A DNA stretch of 64,000 nt from Dendrolimus kikuchii (GCA_019925095.2 CM034401.1:14668338-14732337), one strand, 5' to 3'. Positions 33,335 to 44,375 are shown, counted from the stretch's first letter. Notes: generated by a model not told the origin, from the sequence alone. Numbers and translations are program-made.

Positions 33335-33480
33335 TTACATGCGTGTACAAGCTATGGAATGAACTTCCCAAAAGAGCACTATATTACAGGACTCTTCAAA
33401 AATGAAGTACCTATACATATTTCTAAAATTGCGACAAAGTCTGATAAGTTATCAAGAGTAATCCAAAGTGAGTAATGGGT
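33335..33480 (+). pseudogene. LINE ORF2 extreme C-terminus, decayed
   Basis: It reads YKLWNELPKRA...TLQK-stop, like the LWNxLP motif near the C-terminus of Jockey/CR1 LINE proteins, followed by AT-rich sequence. Only a scrap remains. Confidence 0.4.
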
Positions 33481-33611
33481 TTTAAAGCAATATTATAAAG
33501 CGGGAACTCAAATTAAAGGTGCTTGAATTAAAAAAGGGAAGGTTTTAGGTTATAACCTCTTATTTAAGTCAAGTGTCATAGTTTAAATCTAGGTTGGATA
33601 TTGTTTTTTTT

Positions 33612-33960
33612 TTGAAGTGAAACTTCTTTAGGATCGTTGTGATTTGAAACTCGATGAAACGAAAAACCTACACTAAAAAGAGATAAACTCATAAATAAAT
33701 ATATAGGACTAAGCCTGCGAGAGAATGGGATAGAATACATTATAATTAATCATTTAAAACACTATGCTCATACAGATAGAGTTGGAAATGTTTTAAGTTT
33801 TTCGTTAATACTTCAGATTTCGTGTTTCAAAGCTCAAATATATTATAACGATATAATATATGAAATTTGACGTCACGAAATTTAGAATCCCTCCCACCCC
33901 TTGTCACCCTTTGTTTCACTTCTACTGGGTGTGAACTGCACACACACAGAATTTATTTCT
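33612..33960 (-). repeat. Rep-E-related repeat with gaagtgaaacttc terminus
   Basis: It starts 'gaagtgaaacttc', then 'gtgatttgaaactcgatgaaa', the reverse complement of the ends at 12750 and 44330. It finishes near 'gtttcacttctactgggtg', so the two ends are inverted with respect to each other (TIR-like). Confidence 0.5.
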
Positions 33961-34574
33961 TTTGATAGGTATCTATTTGTTCGTTAGGATTTATTACATT
34001 GTATTATTTTGGACTTAATTACTGTAGTTTGGGTACTAATTAAATAAAGTAAAAAATAAGATTTAAAATCAATTAATGTTATAAATTGATCCTGTCTTAT
34101 CGAAACTTTTGTAAATTAAAATTTTGTTTTTTAAAGGTTAACAAAGCAAAAGATAACCTAATGATATTCAGCATAGATTACAATAATACAAATATTCAAG
34201 CCAAGATTTAGAAATGAGTACAAACCAATTAAGTTGACAAATCGTTCGTGTATTATATGCCTTACTCATTGCATCGAATAAATAACAGGATAATAAGAGT
34301 TGAAGGTTAGTTTTTATTTTTTAAATTGCATCGAGTTTCGAGTCGTGAATGTATAAGGCATTGAGCGCATGTTTTAAGTAATTAATGTACACGAGTACAT
34401 TTACTGATGGTTTAATGCGAACCGTACTGCATACATTACGACCACAGGTGCATTATAGTTTTTTTTATATAATATCAAATTTATAGGTTTAATGAGCCGC
34501 ATTGATAACAGCTTTTTTTATATTTATGTCAACAGACTAAGCCTTCGTTACACGTTCAAACGTTACAAACGTTC

Positions 34575-34805
34575 AAAGAATGCAATTTCCTGCTACCCAG
34601 AAGCCTGTCAGAAAAAACCCCTGGTCTAGAGTTTGCCGCCATAACAACCATGAACTGTATTCCGGCATTAGTGACGAAGTACCAGTCTTCCTTAAGAAAG
34701 TAGCAGCGCATTTGTAGCACCTTTGGTGTTACAAATGTCCATAGGCGATGGTAACCGCTTTCCATCAAGTGGGCCGTCTGCCTTTCTGCTGAACTCGTGC
34801 AATAA
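34575..34805 (-). repeat. Rep-A interspersed repeat, minus-strand copy
   Basis: The minus strand matches the 5' two thirds of Rep-A ('gaaagcggttaccatcgcct', 'ggaatacagttcatgg'). The 3' third is missing or replaced. Confidence 0.6.
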
Positions 34806-34928
34806 CAAAAATAAAAATAAATGCTTGCGCTGTCCACTTCTGGCTTCACTTTCCTGCTTGCTGCTATAGCAGTGGAGATAATGACATTTCGGGGAGTGTT
34901 ACTCTGAACTGCAACGAGCTGGTTCCCC

Positions 34929-34974
34929 ATCCGCATTTTACCATCGGAGGATTGTCCGATGGTAAAATGCGGAT
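34929..34974. repeat. Perfect short-loop inverted repeat (20-bp arms)
   Basis: Arm 34929-34948 is the exact reverse complement of 34955-34974, with the 6-base loop 'ggattg'. Confidence 0.88.
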
Positions 34975-35084
34975 AAATCAGACTCACCCGTTTACACCAC
35001 CATTACAAGGTGGGAATACCACCAATCAGGATGAAGCTCTTCGCTTTATCTGTTCTAGTGTGTAATGCTGAAGAATAGGTATAA

Positions 35085-35232
35085 TTGGTCCGGAGTCAGT
35101 TTTTCTTGAAAAATACAATCTAGGAGCCGTCAAGTCAAGAGTGAATAGGTTATCTTTTAGGTAAGCGCGCTCCATCCTAGACCGCGTCATCACTCCAAAT
35201 CAGGTGAAACAGTAGTCAAACGCGAACAATCC
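35085..35232 (+). repeat. Rep-J interspersed repeat
   Basis: 'aataggttatcttttaggta', 'agcgcgctccatcctagacc' and 'gtcaaacgcgaac' are in the same order as at 18380-18490. It probably extends left to about 34980. Confidence 0.55.
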
Positions 35233-35439
35233 TATACAATCGTAAAAAATGGTTTATAGACAGAGAAATCTAATTTCGTCTTCAGCAAGTCGAGTTTAGT
35301 GCTACACGATGACCTTCTTAGTTTGCACCAGGTAACCTGGACCTCTATTTTCGTTATCCAGTACCCACCGATCGCTGACCTTGCGCACATCGTACTATAC
35401 CTACATTTATTTGTCATATTACTTGTTAATTTTTTTTTA

Positions 35440-35743
35440 ATGCAGGAGATCAGCAGGCAGGCAGACCGCCCACTTGATGGAAAGCGGTTACCATCGCCTA
35501 TGGATATTTGCAACACCTAAGTTGCTACAAATGCGCTATTGCTCTCTTAAGGGAGACTGGAACCTGGTCACTAAGGCCGGAACACAACTCAAGGTTGTTA
35601 TGGCGACATACGTTAGACCAGGAGTGGTAGCCATCCAGTCGGGCAAATGCCCTACCACCTGGCTGTGGGTTGTTAATTCGCCTCTTACGACAGGCCGCCC
35701 GGTCGCAGGAAATTGTATTCTTTCTCCGTTCCTGCACGGATAA
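35440..35743 (+). repeat. Rep-A interspersed repeat, full copy
   Basis: It starts 'aatgcaggagatcagcaggc' and ends 'ttcctgcacggat'. It is close in sequence to 45870-46175 and 51085-51385. An 89-codon frame on the plus strand and a 70-codon frame on the minus strand are open, as in the other copies. No known domain was seen in either. Confidence 0.75.
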
Positions 35744-35749
35744 CTGACA

Positions 35750-37595
35750 TTAACTTAACAACTTTATACAATAGTATCACAATAGTTGTTCACTGGTATG
35801 ATTAAGGCTACTTTTCATACAAAGCAAACGTTATGGTGCTACTATTATGCCAGTGAATGACCATTCTGACACTATTATAATAACAGACTCGGATCCCTGA
35901 TTTTATAATATGATCTCTGTAAAACGGTCGCTACTCCAGTTTGCACCTACTAGTTTACTCCTTCCTTCTAGAATACATCCTACCACATGCCAAAACAAGT
36001 AAGCTCACAGGTCTTTAAATTTCGAAGGACTATTTCTTAACAAGCGATAATAGATAACAAAACATAAAGATGTCATTATTTCCCCGAAATCGATTAAGGC
36101 CAGGTCAATAATCGGCTACAATGTGCCGTTTGTTAGTTTCGTAGTTATGCAACACTAAGAAGCTAGGCTTATACCAAGAATCGTTCTAAGAAACGTGCTT
36201 CTTACAAAAACATAGGAGGTTTTATCGATTCGAACACGATATGTGAGCATAATCGAAATTCAGAGCATTGCTTTAATAGTTTGGCGATATTAATTTACTA
36301 GAATGGGTATCGAATGCCTTTGTTGAAAGTTCGATGACTGTGCGGTTTTGCTCCTATTTCATTAGATGTTGAAAAATATTTAGGATATTTAATTAATTAC
36401 TTCTCTCTTAAAGTTAAGTTTAGCTACTTCATTGGAGTGTTAAAGTGATGTTTTTGAAATTAAGCATGAATTTAGCCGCAGTACACTTACCACTCGCGTT
36501 TCAACTATCGCCTTTCTACAATAAAAAAAATATTTGTCTATTATTAACAGTATAAAAACATCAACCAACATGTAGGTACACACGTATACGTTGAGGTAAT
36601 TAATTTAAATAAAATGTATATACTGCGTGCTCTTTTTACTTACAACCTGTCAAAAAAAAATTAATATAAAAACAGAATCTTACAAGTCATATACAAAGTC
36701 TACCACCACTTCCAAATATTTTTTTTATTACTGTTAAAGAAGAAGTAATATCAGCCCACTATCGTATCACTGCTGGGGTGTTTCTTTCTAAGAGAATTAC
36801 AGATTTCACATCGGTAATCTTAATGTGCCGTAATCATTTTACATTTTAGAGCAGTATAAATAATGCCCTGCCAGGAATCAAGTACCGAAATTATAAGTGA
36901 TATAAGCCTAACATTTAGTTTCAGAGTGTTTTTAAAATTCGACACATGCAAAGAGTAGACGGACAAACACATTTTCTTCACAAGCATCCGTAAACAGCTT
37001 CATTCGGAGCAAACTCCTTCTTTCCTTTCTTTGACTTGGCTTTGGTCGATTTTGTCTCCAACGTCTTTGCCACTAATTTTGCTAATGTCGCCGTAGATAC
37101 GAAAAATGACAGGTGAACTAGCGTTTGCTTTCTTAGCCTGATTCTAATTTTTGAATAGATTCGTTCCGCATTCGTATAACTCATCAATCAGACTTATTTG
37201 TTGCCTGCTTCAGCTTATTTCTTTGTAATTAATAAATCTCCATAGATAAAAATTACTAAGTTATAACAAAGAAGAAAATTATTAAAGATGTTCTTTGTTA
37301 CTCCACTTAACATGCATCCTTATGTCGCTTCGTTATAATAAAACATCGCAAAAAATATAAATTGATATATGGGTCACTGGTTGTGCATTATAAGTACGCA
37401 CCTTCTGATTTACAGCGTGTACTTAATGCATAATAAAACAATCAGACCCGTCTCGCAAGTTTCGTCACAAGAGCAAATAAAATATCGAAACAGCATGAGT
37501 ATTGTATGAAACAAGTTTAACAAGTATCAAGAGAAGCTCATGAATGTAGCCTTGTACAATATATATATGCAATAAATATCTAGATTCGTCTCCCT
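35750..37595. other. No gene recognised
   Basis: AT-rich. A 69-codon minus-strand frame at 36978-37187 is Lys-rich and unassigned. No repeat matches found. Confidence 0.35.
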
Positions 37596-37599
37596 CGCA

Positions 37600-37930
37600 T
37601 TTATAATGTTATCCCGCAGGAACTTTACATTTTTCCGGGATAAGAAGTAGCCCATGTGCTATTCTAGACTGTAATCTATTTGTTTGCAAAATTTCATTCG
37701 ATCCGTTCAGCTGTTCTGGCGTGATTGGGCAATAAACACGCATCGAAACTTTTGCATTTATATTATATTAATAACTAGCTTCTGCCCGCGACTTCGTCCG
37801 CGTGGAATAGTAAAAAAAATTGGTCTTAGCGTGATAATATATCGCCTATGGCCTTCCTCGAAAAATGGGCTATCTAACACTGAAAGAATTTTTCAAATCA
37901 GACTAGTAGTTAGTATAAGATATATTACAT
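37600..37930 (+). repeat. Two adjoining short interspersed repeats of the cgacttcgtccgcg type
   Basis: The left part (to ~37770) carries 'ccgggataagaagtagccc' and 'catttcattcgatccgttc'. The right part starts 'actagcttctgcccgcgac' and carries 'ttcgtccgcgtgga' and 'caaatcagactagtag'. Related pieces are at 59125-59250 and 61380-61650. These are very common in moths and butterflies and are thought to be non-autonomous DNA elements. Confidence 0.55.
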
Positions 37931-37934
37931 ACAT

Positions 37935-38125
37935 AGATCTTGCTCACGAGACTACTGCCATGTGGAACTTGGATTCTACAATCATAGTACCGATAGTGAT
38001 GTCATTGATTGGACTAATAGCGAAGAGCCTTGACCGTCATCTTGAAAGGCTCTCGTTTGGTATCTGGGTGAAGGGTAGGATGCAGAAGGCAACCCTACTG
38101 GACACTGCCGGCAGAGATCAGTTTT
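37935..38125 (+). pseudogene. Retroelement C-terminal domain fossil
   Basis: The frame reads IDLAHETTAMWNLDSTI, then VPIVMS, IAKSLDRHLERLS, and WVKGRMQKATLLDTA. I recognise this as the conserved C-terminal region downstream of reverse transcriptase in multicopy insect retroelements, where it follows a KPD...D-type stretch. Here it begins and ends abruptly, and the surrounding repeats supply unrelated codons to the apparent long frame 37684-38142. Confidence 0.5.
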
Positions 38126-38279
38126 TTATATCTTTTGTATAAATACATGTACATAAACTTTATAAGATATTTATAAGAGAAAAGTAAATATCTCATAACA
38201 TATTATGGTATAAATACCAAAAAATAAAATTGATGCGTCTGTCTGGGGTTTTTGGAATAAATGCAAAACGTACACTCCG

Positions 38280-38670
38280 CTATTTATGCCATTTATTCAG
38301 CTGAGATGAGAATGTTCAGATGGATGTATGGTGTTACAAGAATGGATAAAGTGAGAAATGAGTACATAAGAGATTTTTTGAAAATTGCACGCGTGACAGT
38401 AATTGAGAGGAAGAAGACTAAGGAGGTATGGGCATGTAATGAGGAGGGAGGAAAGTCACATGACAAAAATAATGTTAAACTTGAAGATAGATGGGTACAA
38501 TTGTAAAGGGAGATCAAAAAAGAGATAGATAGATTATGTGAAGCATGACATGATGGTGTGACCGAGGAAGTATATCACAATAGAAGAGTATGGAAGGAAA
38601 AGTCATATTGTGCCGACCCAAATAATTGGGAGGAGATAAGAGAAAAGAGTCAGTTTGAGATTTTCGGAAC
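38280..38670 (+). pseudogene. RTE-like LINE C-terminus, decayed
   Basis: It starts RMFRWMYGVTRMDKVRNEYIR, the typical stretch after the RT domain in RTE-like elements, then deteriorates with frameshifts. A later piece around 38600-38640 encodes YCADPNNWEE, matching the extreme C-terminus of such proteins. Confidence 0.72.
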
Positions 38671-38999
38671 TGAATGGATTTTAATTAACATATTAAACTT
38701 TAAGTTTTCGTATATAATTTAATTTATTTTGCTGTGTTCGGACGGAAGGAAGATATAAATTCCAAATCTCGAGTGAATGAAGCTTCGGTCACAGCTACTA
38801 GTGTCACAGTTATAGACTGAATTTGAGAAACAACATCATCTTCTAAAAGTTATTTTAAATCGTTAAAAATGAATCTCATGATGTCAAAATCATCTCATCT
38901 CTCCGAAGATAAATATTTATTCAATTAAAAAGATTCCCAAAAATTATTCTACGCTACCACGCTCGATTGACTCTGGGACACCCCGGTGGAAGGGTGGCA

Positions 39000-39190
39000 C
39001 ACTTCGTCTATCGGGGGGATGGGGAGAAGTCCGCTGTTATCTACTATCTATCTCATCCCCCATACTCTTTAACTCATCCTAAAGACTGGAGACGCGTTCT
39101 CTACGTCCCTGGTGTTGTAAATGTCTATAGGCGGCAAGAACCACTATCTATGAGCTCTCTGTTTGCCAGCTTCGCAACAAAAAAACAAAT
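39000..39190 (+). mobile_element. LINE 3'-end remnant
   Basis: 'cctggtgttgtaaatgtc', 'ataggcggc' and a final 'ctctctgtttgcc' follow the order of the common lepidopteran LINE tail (compare 47376-47570). Confidence 0.4.
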
Positions 39191-39199
39191 GTGTTAAAT

Positions 39200-40825
39200 A
39201 GCCCTTATTTACATGCTTCATTAAACATTCTCCTTCACATTTTATAGTCGAACTTAAATGACCACATCAATTTTTGGGAATCATACAGCTGTTCCCGATA
39301 CTCCGCGGTGAACTCGTACCATTATTCCGGACCATAAATAATCTACCGCACAAAAAATCGGCCAACCCTTCATTGCCTCTTCCTTTTACGATTCAGAGAA
39401 AAGAAATAAAATATATGCGAGCCAAAACAAAGCGTATAAAAAAAGAAAATGACAGGGCCACACGCTTTTCAAGGAGACGGAGCGTGCAAAAGAAGAACGA
39501 CCTTACAAAAGAATTTTACGTCATGGATATTATTACGAAATTTTGATATTCAAAATATATATAGTACTTAGGTTTGCTGAGAGATTATTATGTTCAAACG
39601 CAAAATAGATTTGTTGCAATGGTAATTACCGATGCTTAAAACCTGGTCATCTGTCTGGGCAAATGTGGTAGGTATATGGTATACTTCCCTCTGCAATAGG
39701 AAGGCCAGACCAGGAATGTAGTTAAACATTTATGACTTAATTATTTACTATTTAGAATGCCTTGTAAATTAATTAAATTAAGACAGATGACATTTTATTG
39801 TTTGTCTAGATAAATGTTCCAATAAATTACGTAAGTGCTTGGTAGTTCTCGCACATAAAAGGGTTACGTAAAATTAACAAAAGTTCTCTGTTTCATTTAT
39901 GCTAAAATGGTTACAGAGCTTTAAGAATGCATAGTTACCATGCATTTTCGTCAGAACAATAAGTACCCTTATCCAGACAATGTAACGTAAAAAATATACT
40001 ATACATATATTATTATGTTGTTATGTAAACACAACTGTAAATCTAGATTCAAATGTAATGTCGATATGTGGATGATGCAAAGAATGAAATGTGCCCAAAA
40101 TTAATCATCACTAGGCTTTCATTCATTTCTGATATATTCATCATAGTCAGTCATACTTCTGTTGCTTTTTCTGTTACAAGTACAATACCTACTATAAGGC
40201 TTGAACTAAAATCGCTTTATTAGTAGTGTATTATAATCTCTCGATATCTTCTTAGAGTTCCGAGTACGTAGTACATTTCAAAGTTGTTTACAAGTTAAAC
40301 CCTGAATCAAACTGAGAAACCAATTAAAATTTCCAAGCTAAAGTACGTCGAGAATCTTTTTCAAGGAGACAGGGCGAACACAAAAAGAAAAAGCTATAGG
40401 TAATTTCGCATTATGTAATACTCGGAAGGAGTGGTTTGACGGGATTTGTGTGCAAGCCTGCTTTAAAAATAGCCCAAGGTTAGTTTACCGGCAGATCGGC
40501 AAGGGTGCCTTTGTAAGATCAAGGTCCACCGGTTTCGCAGGATGCCTATAACAACCATAAAGTCGTGTATGGATGAATATTCACCACTCGCGTAGGTCGC
40601 ACGGTGAAATTCCGTCATGCCTATAATTTTAAGTGCATTCTTGGTATACATTGTAACAGATATTTTAAAAAATGGTGTACTTTTATTTTCAATATATTAA
40701 GACTTATTATATTATTTGTGATAATCTGGATTTGTTTCTATATTAGTAGTATACATGTATAAATGCGAATGTAAATTTTTGGATGTTTAGATGTTTGTTG
40801 GTTCCTTCTTCGTGGTCTTGGGAAT
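39200..40825. other. No gene recognised
   Basis: AT-rich. A 90-codon Lys/Arg-rich frame at 39274-39546 has no domain and no supporting signals. Confidence 0.35.
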
Positions 40826-40829
40826 TAAA

Positions 40830-41195
40830 GCTACAATATTATAAAATTCTAACCATGTCATGCCTGTACATTGAAGCTATTTAGAAAAAAACAACTGAAA
40901 AAGACTATATAAACGACGGAGAAAACTTTGCAATTTTTTATTTATTTATTGTGTGTTTGTTCGGGATTTACGTAAAAACGACTGGGCCGATTTAGCCTTA
41001 AAATATGCGCTACTTTTTATCATAGGAATCCCGCGGCAATTTTTCTGACAATGATTTCAAATGCCCAGATTGAAAAAGAAATTCGAAATCCAATTCGATT
41101 TATTCACTGCTAGATAGCCAATTTTATGTAAAATAAATTGGCTAATATCTTTTATCCCAGAAATCCCACAGGAATTTTTACACGTGCGGTTTATG
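40830..41195 (+). repeat. Rep-G interspersed repeat
   Basis: Second copy of the family at 14935-15365. The block 'ttttatcccagaaatcccac' near the end matches 'ttccgggaatcccacggg' in the other copy. Confidence 0.6.
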
Positions 41196-41204
41196 GTAGT
41201 TCAA

Positions 41205-42056
41205 GTGTGTAAAAGTTTGTCACCTATGGGACATTTGCAACACCGAAGAAGCTATTAATGTGCTGCTGGTCTCGAAGTGGAGACTGGATCCTGGTTACTG
41301 ATGCTGGAACACGACTCAAGATTTTTGTGGCGACATACTCTAGACAAGGGGCCGAATTCTGTTATTTCGATATCTTGGCGTTGCAAAGATATTCAAAGTA
41401 CGGTTCCATTACGATAGTGTCAAAAATTCGTATTCTACTAAATTCACAATATTTTCTCGATATCGTTGCGGAATAATATTAGTAGAAGTTGGTACTACCG
41501 TTTGCAGAAATGGCGATAGACGAAATGAATATTGAAAAACTACCATGAATTTTAAACATTTAAACGGGAATGATGATATTTCAACGCATGCTTTGTTGAA
41601 TGTAAGACGAAGTTTTGAACGAGCCCATTGTGTGAAAGAGATGATGAATGAATGAATAGTACAGAATAAGTGAAATGGGCGACGTACACACGACATGAAG
41701 ACACTCTCTAATCAGTTTAATTTTATTTAAATTGTACGATGTGACAAGATTAAAAGCATGCGCATGGCTGCAACTCGCAATACTTTGCTTAGCTTATCTG
41801 CCACTATCCCCACTTTTATTTCGCGAGTTTTCGCTTGTAAATATAGAGTGGGGTGTCACGGAATTAACAGAATACCGAGATTAGGCAAACTTACGATTGA
41901 GGCGGTTGATTTCCTAAATATAGATAGTAATAGCAGAATTAGGCCCTAAGGGTGGTAGTCATATCCGGTTATCTGTTGGTTGTTTTATCGCCTCTTACAA
42001 CAGACCGCCCGGCCGTAGGAATTAAAATTCTCTCTCCATTCCTGCATGGATCTAAA
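41205..42056 (+). repeat. Rep-A interspersed repeat split by a TIR element
   Basis: The 5' half (41205-41348) and the 3' part (41947-42056, ending 'cattcctgcatggat') together give one co-linear Rep-A copy. The join falls within the 'gaccaggggtggtag' segment of other copies. The intervening ~600 bases are the element described in the next entry. Confidence 0.75.
41349..41946. mobile_element. Non-autonomous TIR transposon (MITE-like) nested in Rep-A
   Basis: The termini are inverted: 'gggccgaattctgttatt' (41349-41366) against the reverse complement of 41929-41946 ('gggcctaattctgctatt'), 16 of 18 matching. The flanks 'acaa' and 'taa' hint at a 3-bp TWA-type duplication as in PIF/Harbinger, but this is not certain. 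Internal frames (95 codons minus, 63 codons plus) have no recognisable transposase. Confidence 0.7.
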
Positions 42057-42089
42057 TAAGATCAAAATAAAACAGTATATCAAAACCTC

Positions 42090-42440
42090 CAAAATCCCTA
42101 TTAATACTACAAATGCGAAAGTAACTCTGTCTATCTGTCTGTTCCGTTTTCACGGAAAAACTACGGGACCGATTTGGCTGGAACTCAGTATATATATTTT
42201 TTCGATGCCGAGGATGAATATAGAATACTTTTTATCCCGAAAATGGAATACTTTCCGGGATAAAAATATATTTGCCTCTCTGTTTGTTTTGCTTTTACGG
42301 AAAAACTAATGGACCGCTTTGGCTGATATTCGTTATATATGTAAATTTAATATCGAGGGTAGACAAGTGATACTTTTCAATCCGGATAATGGGATAGATT
42401 TATGTAAAGGTTGTCCCAGAAAGTGGGATAAGTTTTGTTT
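42090..42440 (+). repeat. Interspersed repeat (aatactacaaatgcgaaagt type)
   Basis: It carries the 'acaaatgcgaaagtaact', 'tctgtctgttccg' and 'cacggaaaaactac' opening of a very common lepidopteran repeat. Its AT-rich body carries two similar sub-blocks ('ggaaaaactacgggaccg' and 'ggaaaaactaatggaccgc'). The sequence probably resumes after the insertion at 43063 ('accggaaatgggcatagata'). Confidence 0.6.
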
Positions 42441-42461
42441 TTTTTTGTGATTTGCCATTTT

Positions 42462-42593
42462 GATTATTTTGGTCACTGGTTATTTTGGACGATTCGGTCA
42501 TTTTAGTCAATTTGGTCGTTTTGGTCGACTTAGTCATTTTGGTCGATTTGGTCATTTTGGTCGATTCGGTCGATTAGGTCATTTTGGTCGATT
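42462..42593. repeat. Minisatellite of ~9-10-base units
   Basis: About a dozen tandem units alternate between 'ggtcattttggtcgatttg' and shorter variants. Translated it has no stable frame. The unit is asymmetric (G/T-rich top strand). Confidence 0.85.
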
Positions 42594-42610
42594 TCCTAAT
42601 TTTGCACATA

Positions 42611-43063
42611 TATAGTTTTACTATATATGTATAAAACTACTTTTACTGCGCAAAATCTGCGGAGTGACGCTCGCGGACCGCGTTCGTAATACCGAAGTAA
42701 GAAAGAGAGTTGGTCTGAAAGAGAGTGTCGGGGTGAAGGTAAGGAAAGGAATGCTCCGGTGGTTCGAGCATGTGGAAAGAATGCATGATGAAAGAATGAC
42801 TAAACAGATATACAATGCAAAAGTCGATGGATGCAGAAGTCGTGGAAGGCCACGACACACCTTCCATGATCAAATTGATCGTGTACTAGCAGAAGGTGAT
42901 GTCAGGAGCTTTAAGAACAGCCAAGCGTGCATGACAAGAGTTATCAATGTGAAAGAAGCAAGTGAGGTGTGTAAGAATAAGCCTAAATGGCGCTCTGTTG
43001 TTCGTGCCTACCCCGCAAGGGAACTGGCGTGAAGTTATGTATGTATGTATGTATAGTTTTACT
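42611..43063 (+). mobile_element. Longest RT-tail insertion, with 12-bp target-site duplication
   Basis: The direct repeat 'tatagttttact' lies at 42611-42622 and 43052-43063. Between them is the 3' end of a LINE with a (TATG)n tail. It interrupts an AT-rich repeat that seems to continue on both sides. Confidence 0.82.
42640..43032 (+). pseudogene. LINE reverse-transcriptase C-terminus (RTE-like), 5'-truncated
   Basis: The frame encodes DRVRNTEVRKRVGL, RWFEHVERM, YNAKVDGCRSRGRPRHTF, DQIDRVLAEGDV and finally AYPARELA-stop. The FEHVERM and RGRPR segments are typical of the region behind the RT domain in RTE-like elements. No catalytic part is present. Confidence 0.82.
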
Positions 43064-43539
43064 ACCGGAAATGGGCATAGATACTTTTCATCCCGGGCGA
43101 TGGAATGGTTTACGATATAAAATGAAGTGAATCCTCCGGGGGCAAATAATACTAACATAAAAATGTAGTACTATGTAACCTGTTTTGGCCTTTTAACAAG
43201 AGGTACGCACTAGTATCTTTATAAACACGTAATTCTTAGATGTCTTCAGATAAGCAAATATATTTCAAGAACAAAGCACAAAGCTTGTACAAAAATAAAA
43301 CGGAGTAAACTTTGCTTTTATTATTAAATTGGCAAAACGTTACTGCGTATTGCATTTAAGTTATTTTGTTTCCACTTAACCTTGGTCATTTAAAAACGCT
43401 TATTACGCCTCTGTTATTTTTGTACCATATACTTCCTATGTGAAATAGTCATGGTCAGGTTATAATACATTGTCACGGCGTTGCTATTTATTGAGACCAC
43501 GTTTGAGACCAAAGTGGTCATTAATACGTGGGATACTCA

Positions 43540-43795
43540 GTAAGTTTTGCGAAATTATAAAAAAATATTTTTTATTAAATCTTTTCAAAGTACTTTCCAC
43601 TCCGCCGCAGACACCTCGTTTACAGCTTGCCCAAATGCTGACAGCGCATCTTCCAGCGACGAAAATTGTATCCCTTTGAGCAGATTTTTTATTTTTGGGA
43701 ATAAAAAGAAGTCACACTGTGCTAGGTCAAGGCTGTAAGAAGGGTGACTCAGGAGATTAACTGGCGTGCTGGTATCTTGTAGGAAATAACAAAAT
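43540..43795 (-). pseudogene. Mariner transposase C-terminal remnant
   Basis: The minus strand reads LLSHPSYSLDLAQCDFFLFP, with the last catalytic Asp in CDFF. It continues through KIKNLLKG, FSSLEDAL and AEWKVL to a stop at 43585-43587, and then a tail ending 'cgcaaaacttactgagtatc', typical of a mariner 3' terminus. The HPxYSxDLAxCDFFLFP block identifies the family clearly. The upstream three quarters of the gene are absent. Confidence 0.85.
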
Positions 43796-44044
43796 TGATA
43801 GTGGACTCATTCTTAGTACAAATAATTATTTCTAGTGTTTTATGTCAGATTTAAATTAGTTACTTATTAGTCTTCTTTTTAGATTAGATTGTAATTTTAA
43901 AGTTGTATATTTAGAATGCAACATTTATAAAGAAATGTGTGCGCAATAGAAGTGAACTTCAGAGAATATACTCACAGATAATTCTTCTCTAACTTTTATT
44001 AATATAAATATAATTCCTTTACCCTACGGTTAAGGAATTAGAAA

Positions 44045-44116
44045 GAAGTTTATTTTGAATTATAATATGTTGACCGATATAGATCCGTCAACATATTATA
44101 ATTCAAAACAAACTTC
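44045..44116. repeat. Near-perfect inverted repeat (30-bp arms, 12-base loop)
   Basis: Arm 44045-44074 pairs with 44087-44116 with one mismatch. The Rep-E copy begins immediately to the right. Confidence 0.88.
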
Positions 44117-44375
44117 TTAAGTATCACTTTCAATTTTGCACTGTTTTAGTCTTAAAAATATTATTATCAGTTTTATTTTGGTCCAAATTGGACCTATCTT
44201 TGATCATCGGTCTTATTGACTCTGATCTGTGCTGCATAATGTAAAACTCGTATTTCATTCTCTCTCAGGCTTAGTTCTATAGATTTATGTGTTTATCTTT
44301 TTTTAGTGTCGTTTTTTCGTTTCATCGAGTTTCAAATCACGATTCCGAAGAAATTTCACTTGAAAAAAAAAATCT
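44105..44375 (+). repeat. Rep-E interspersed repeat
   Basis: It aligns with 12480-12790 over about 260 bases and ends 'gaagaaatttcacttgaaaa'. Confidence 0.6.

Noticed and set aside
37684..38142. A 152-codon plus-strand frame taken as a single gene.
   Set aside because: It crosses two short repeats and a retroelement fossil; only the 37935-38125 part has recognisable protein similarity.
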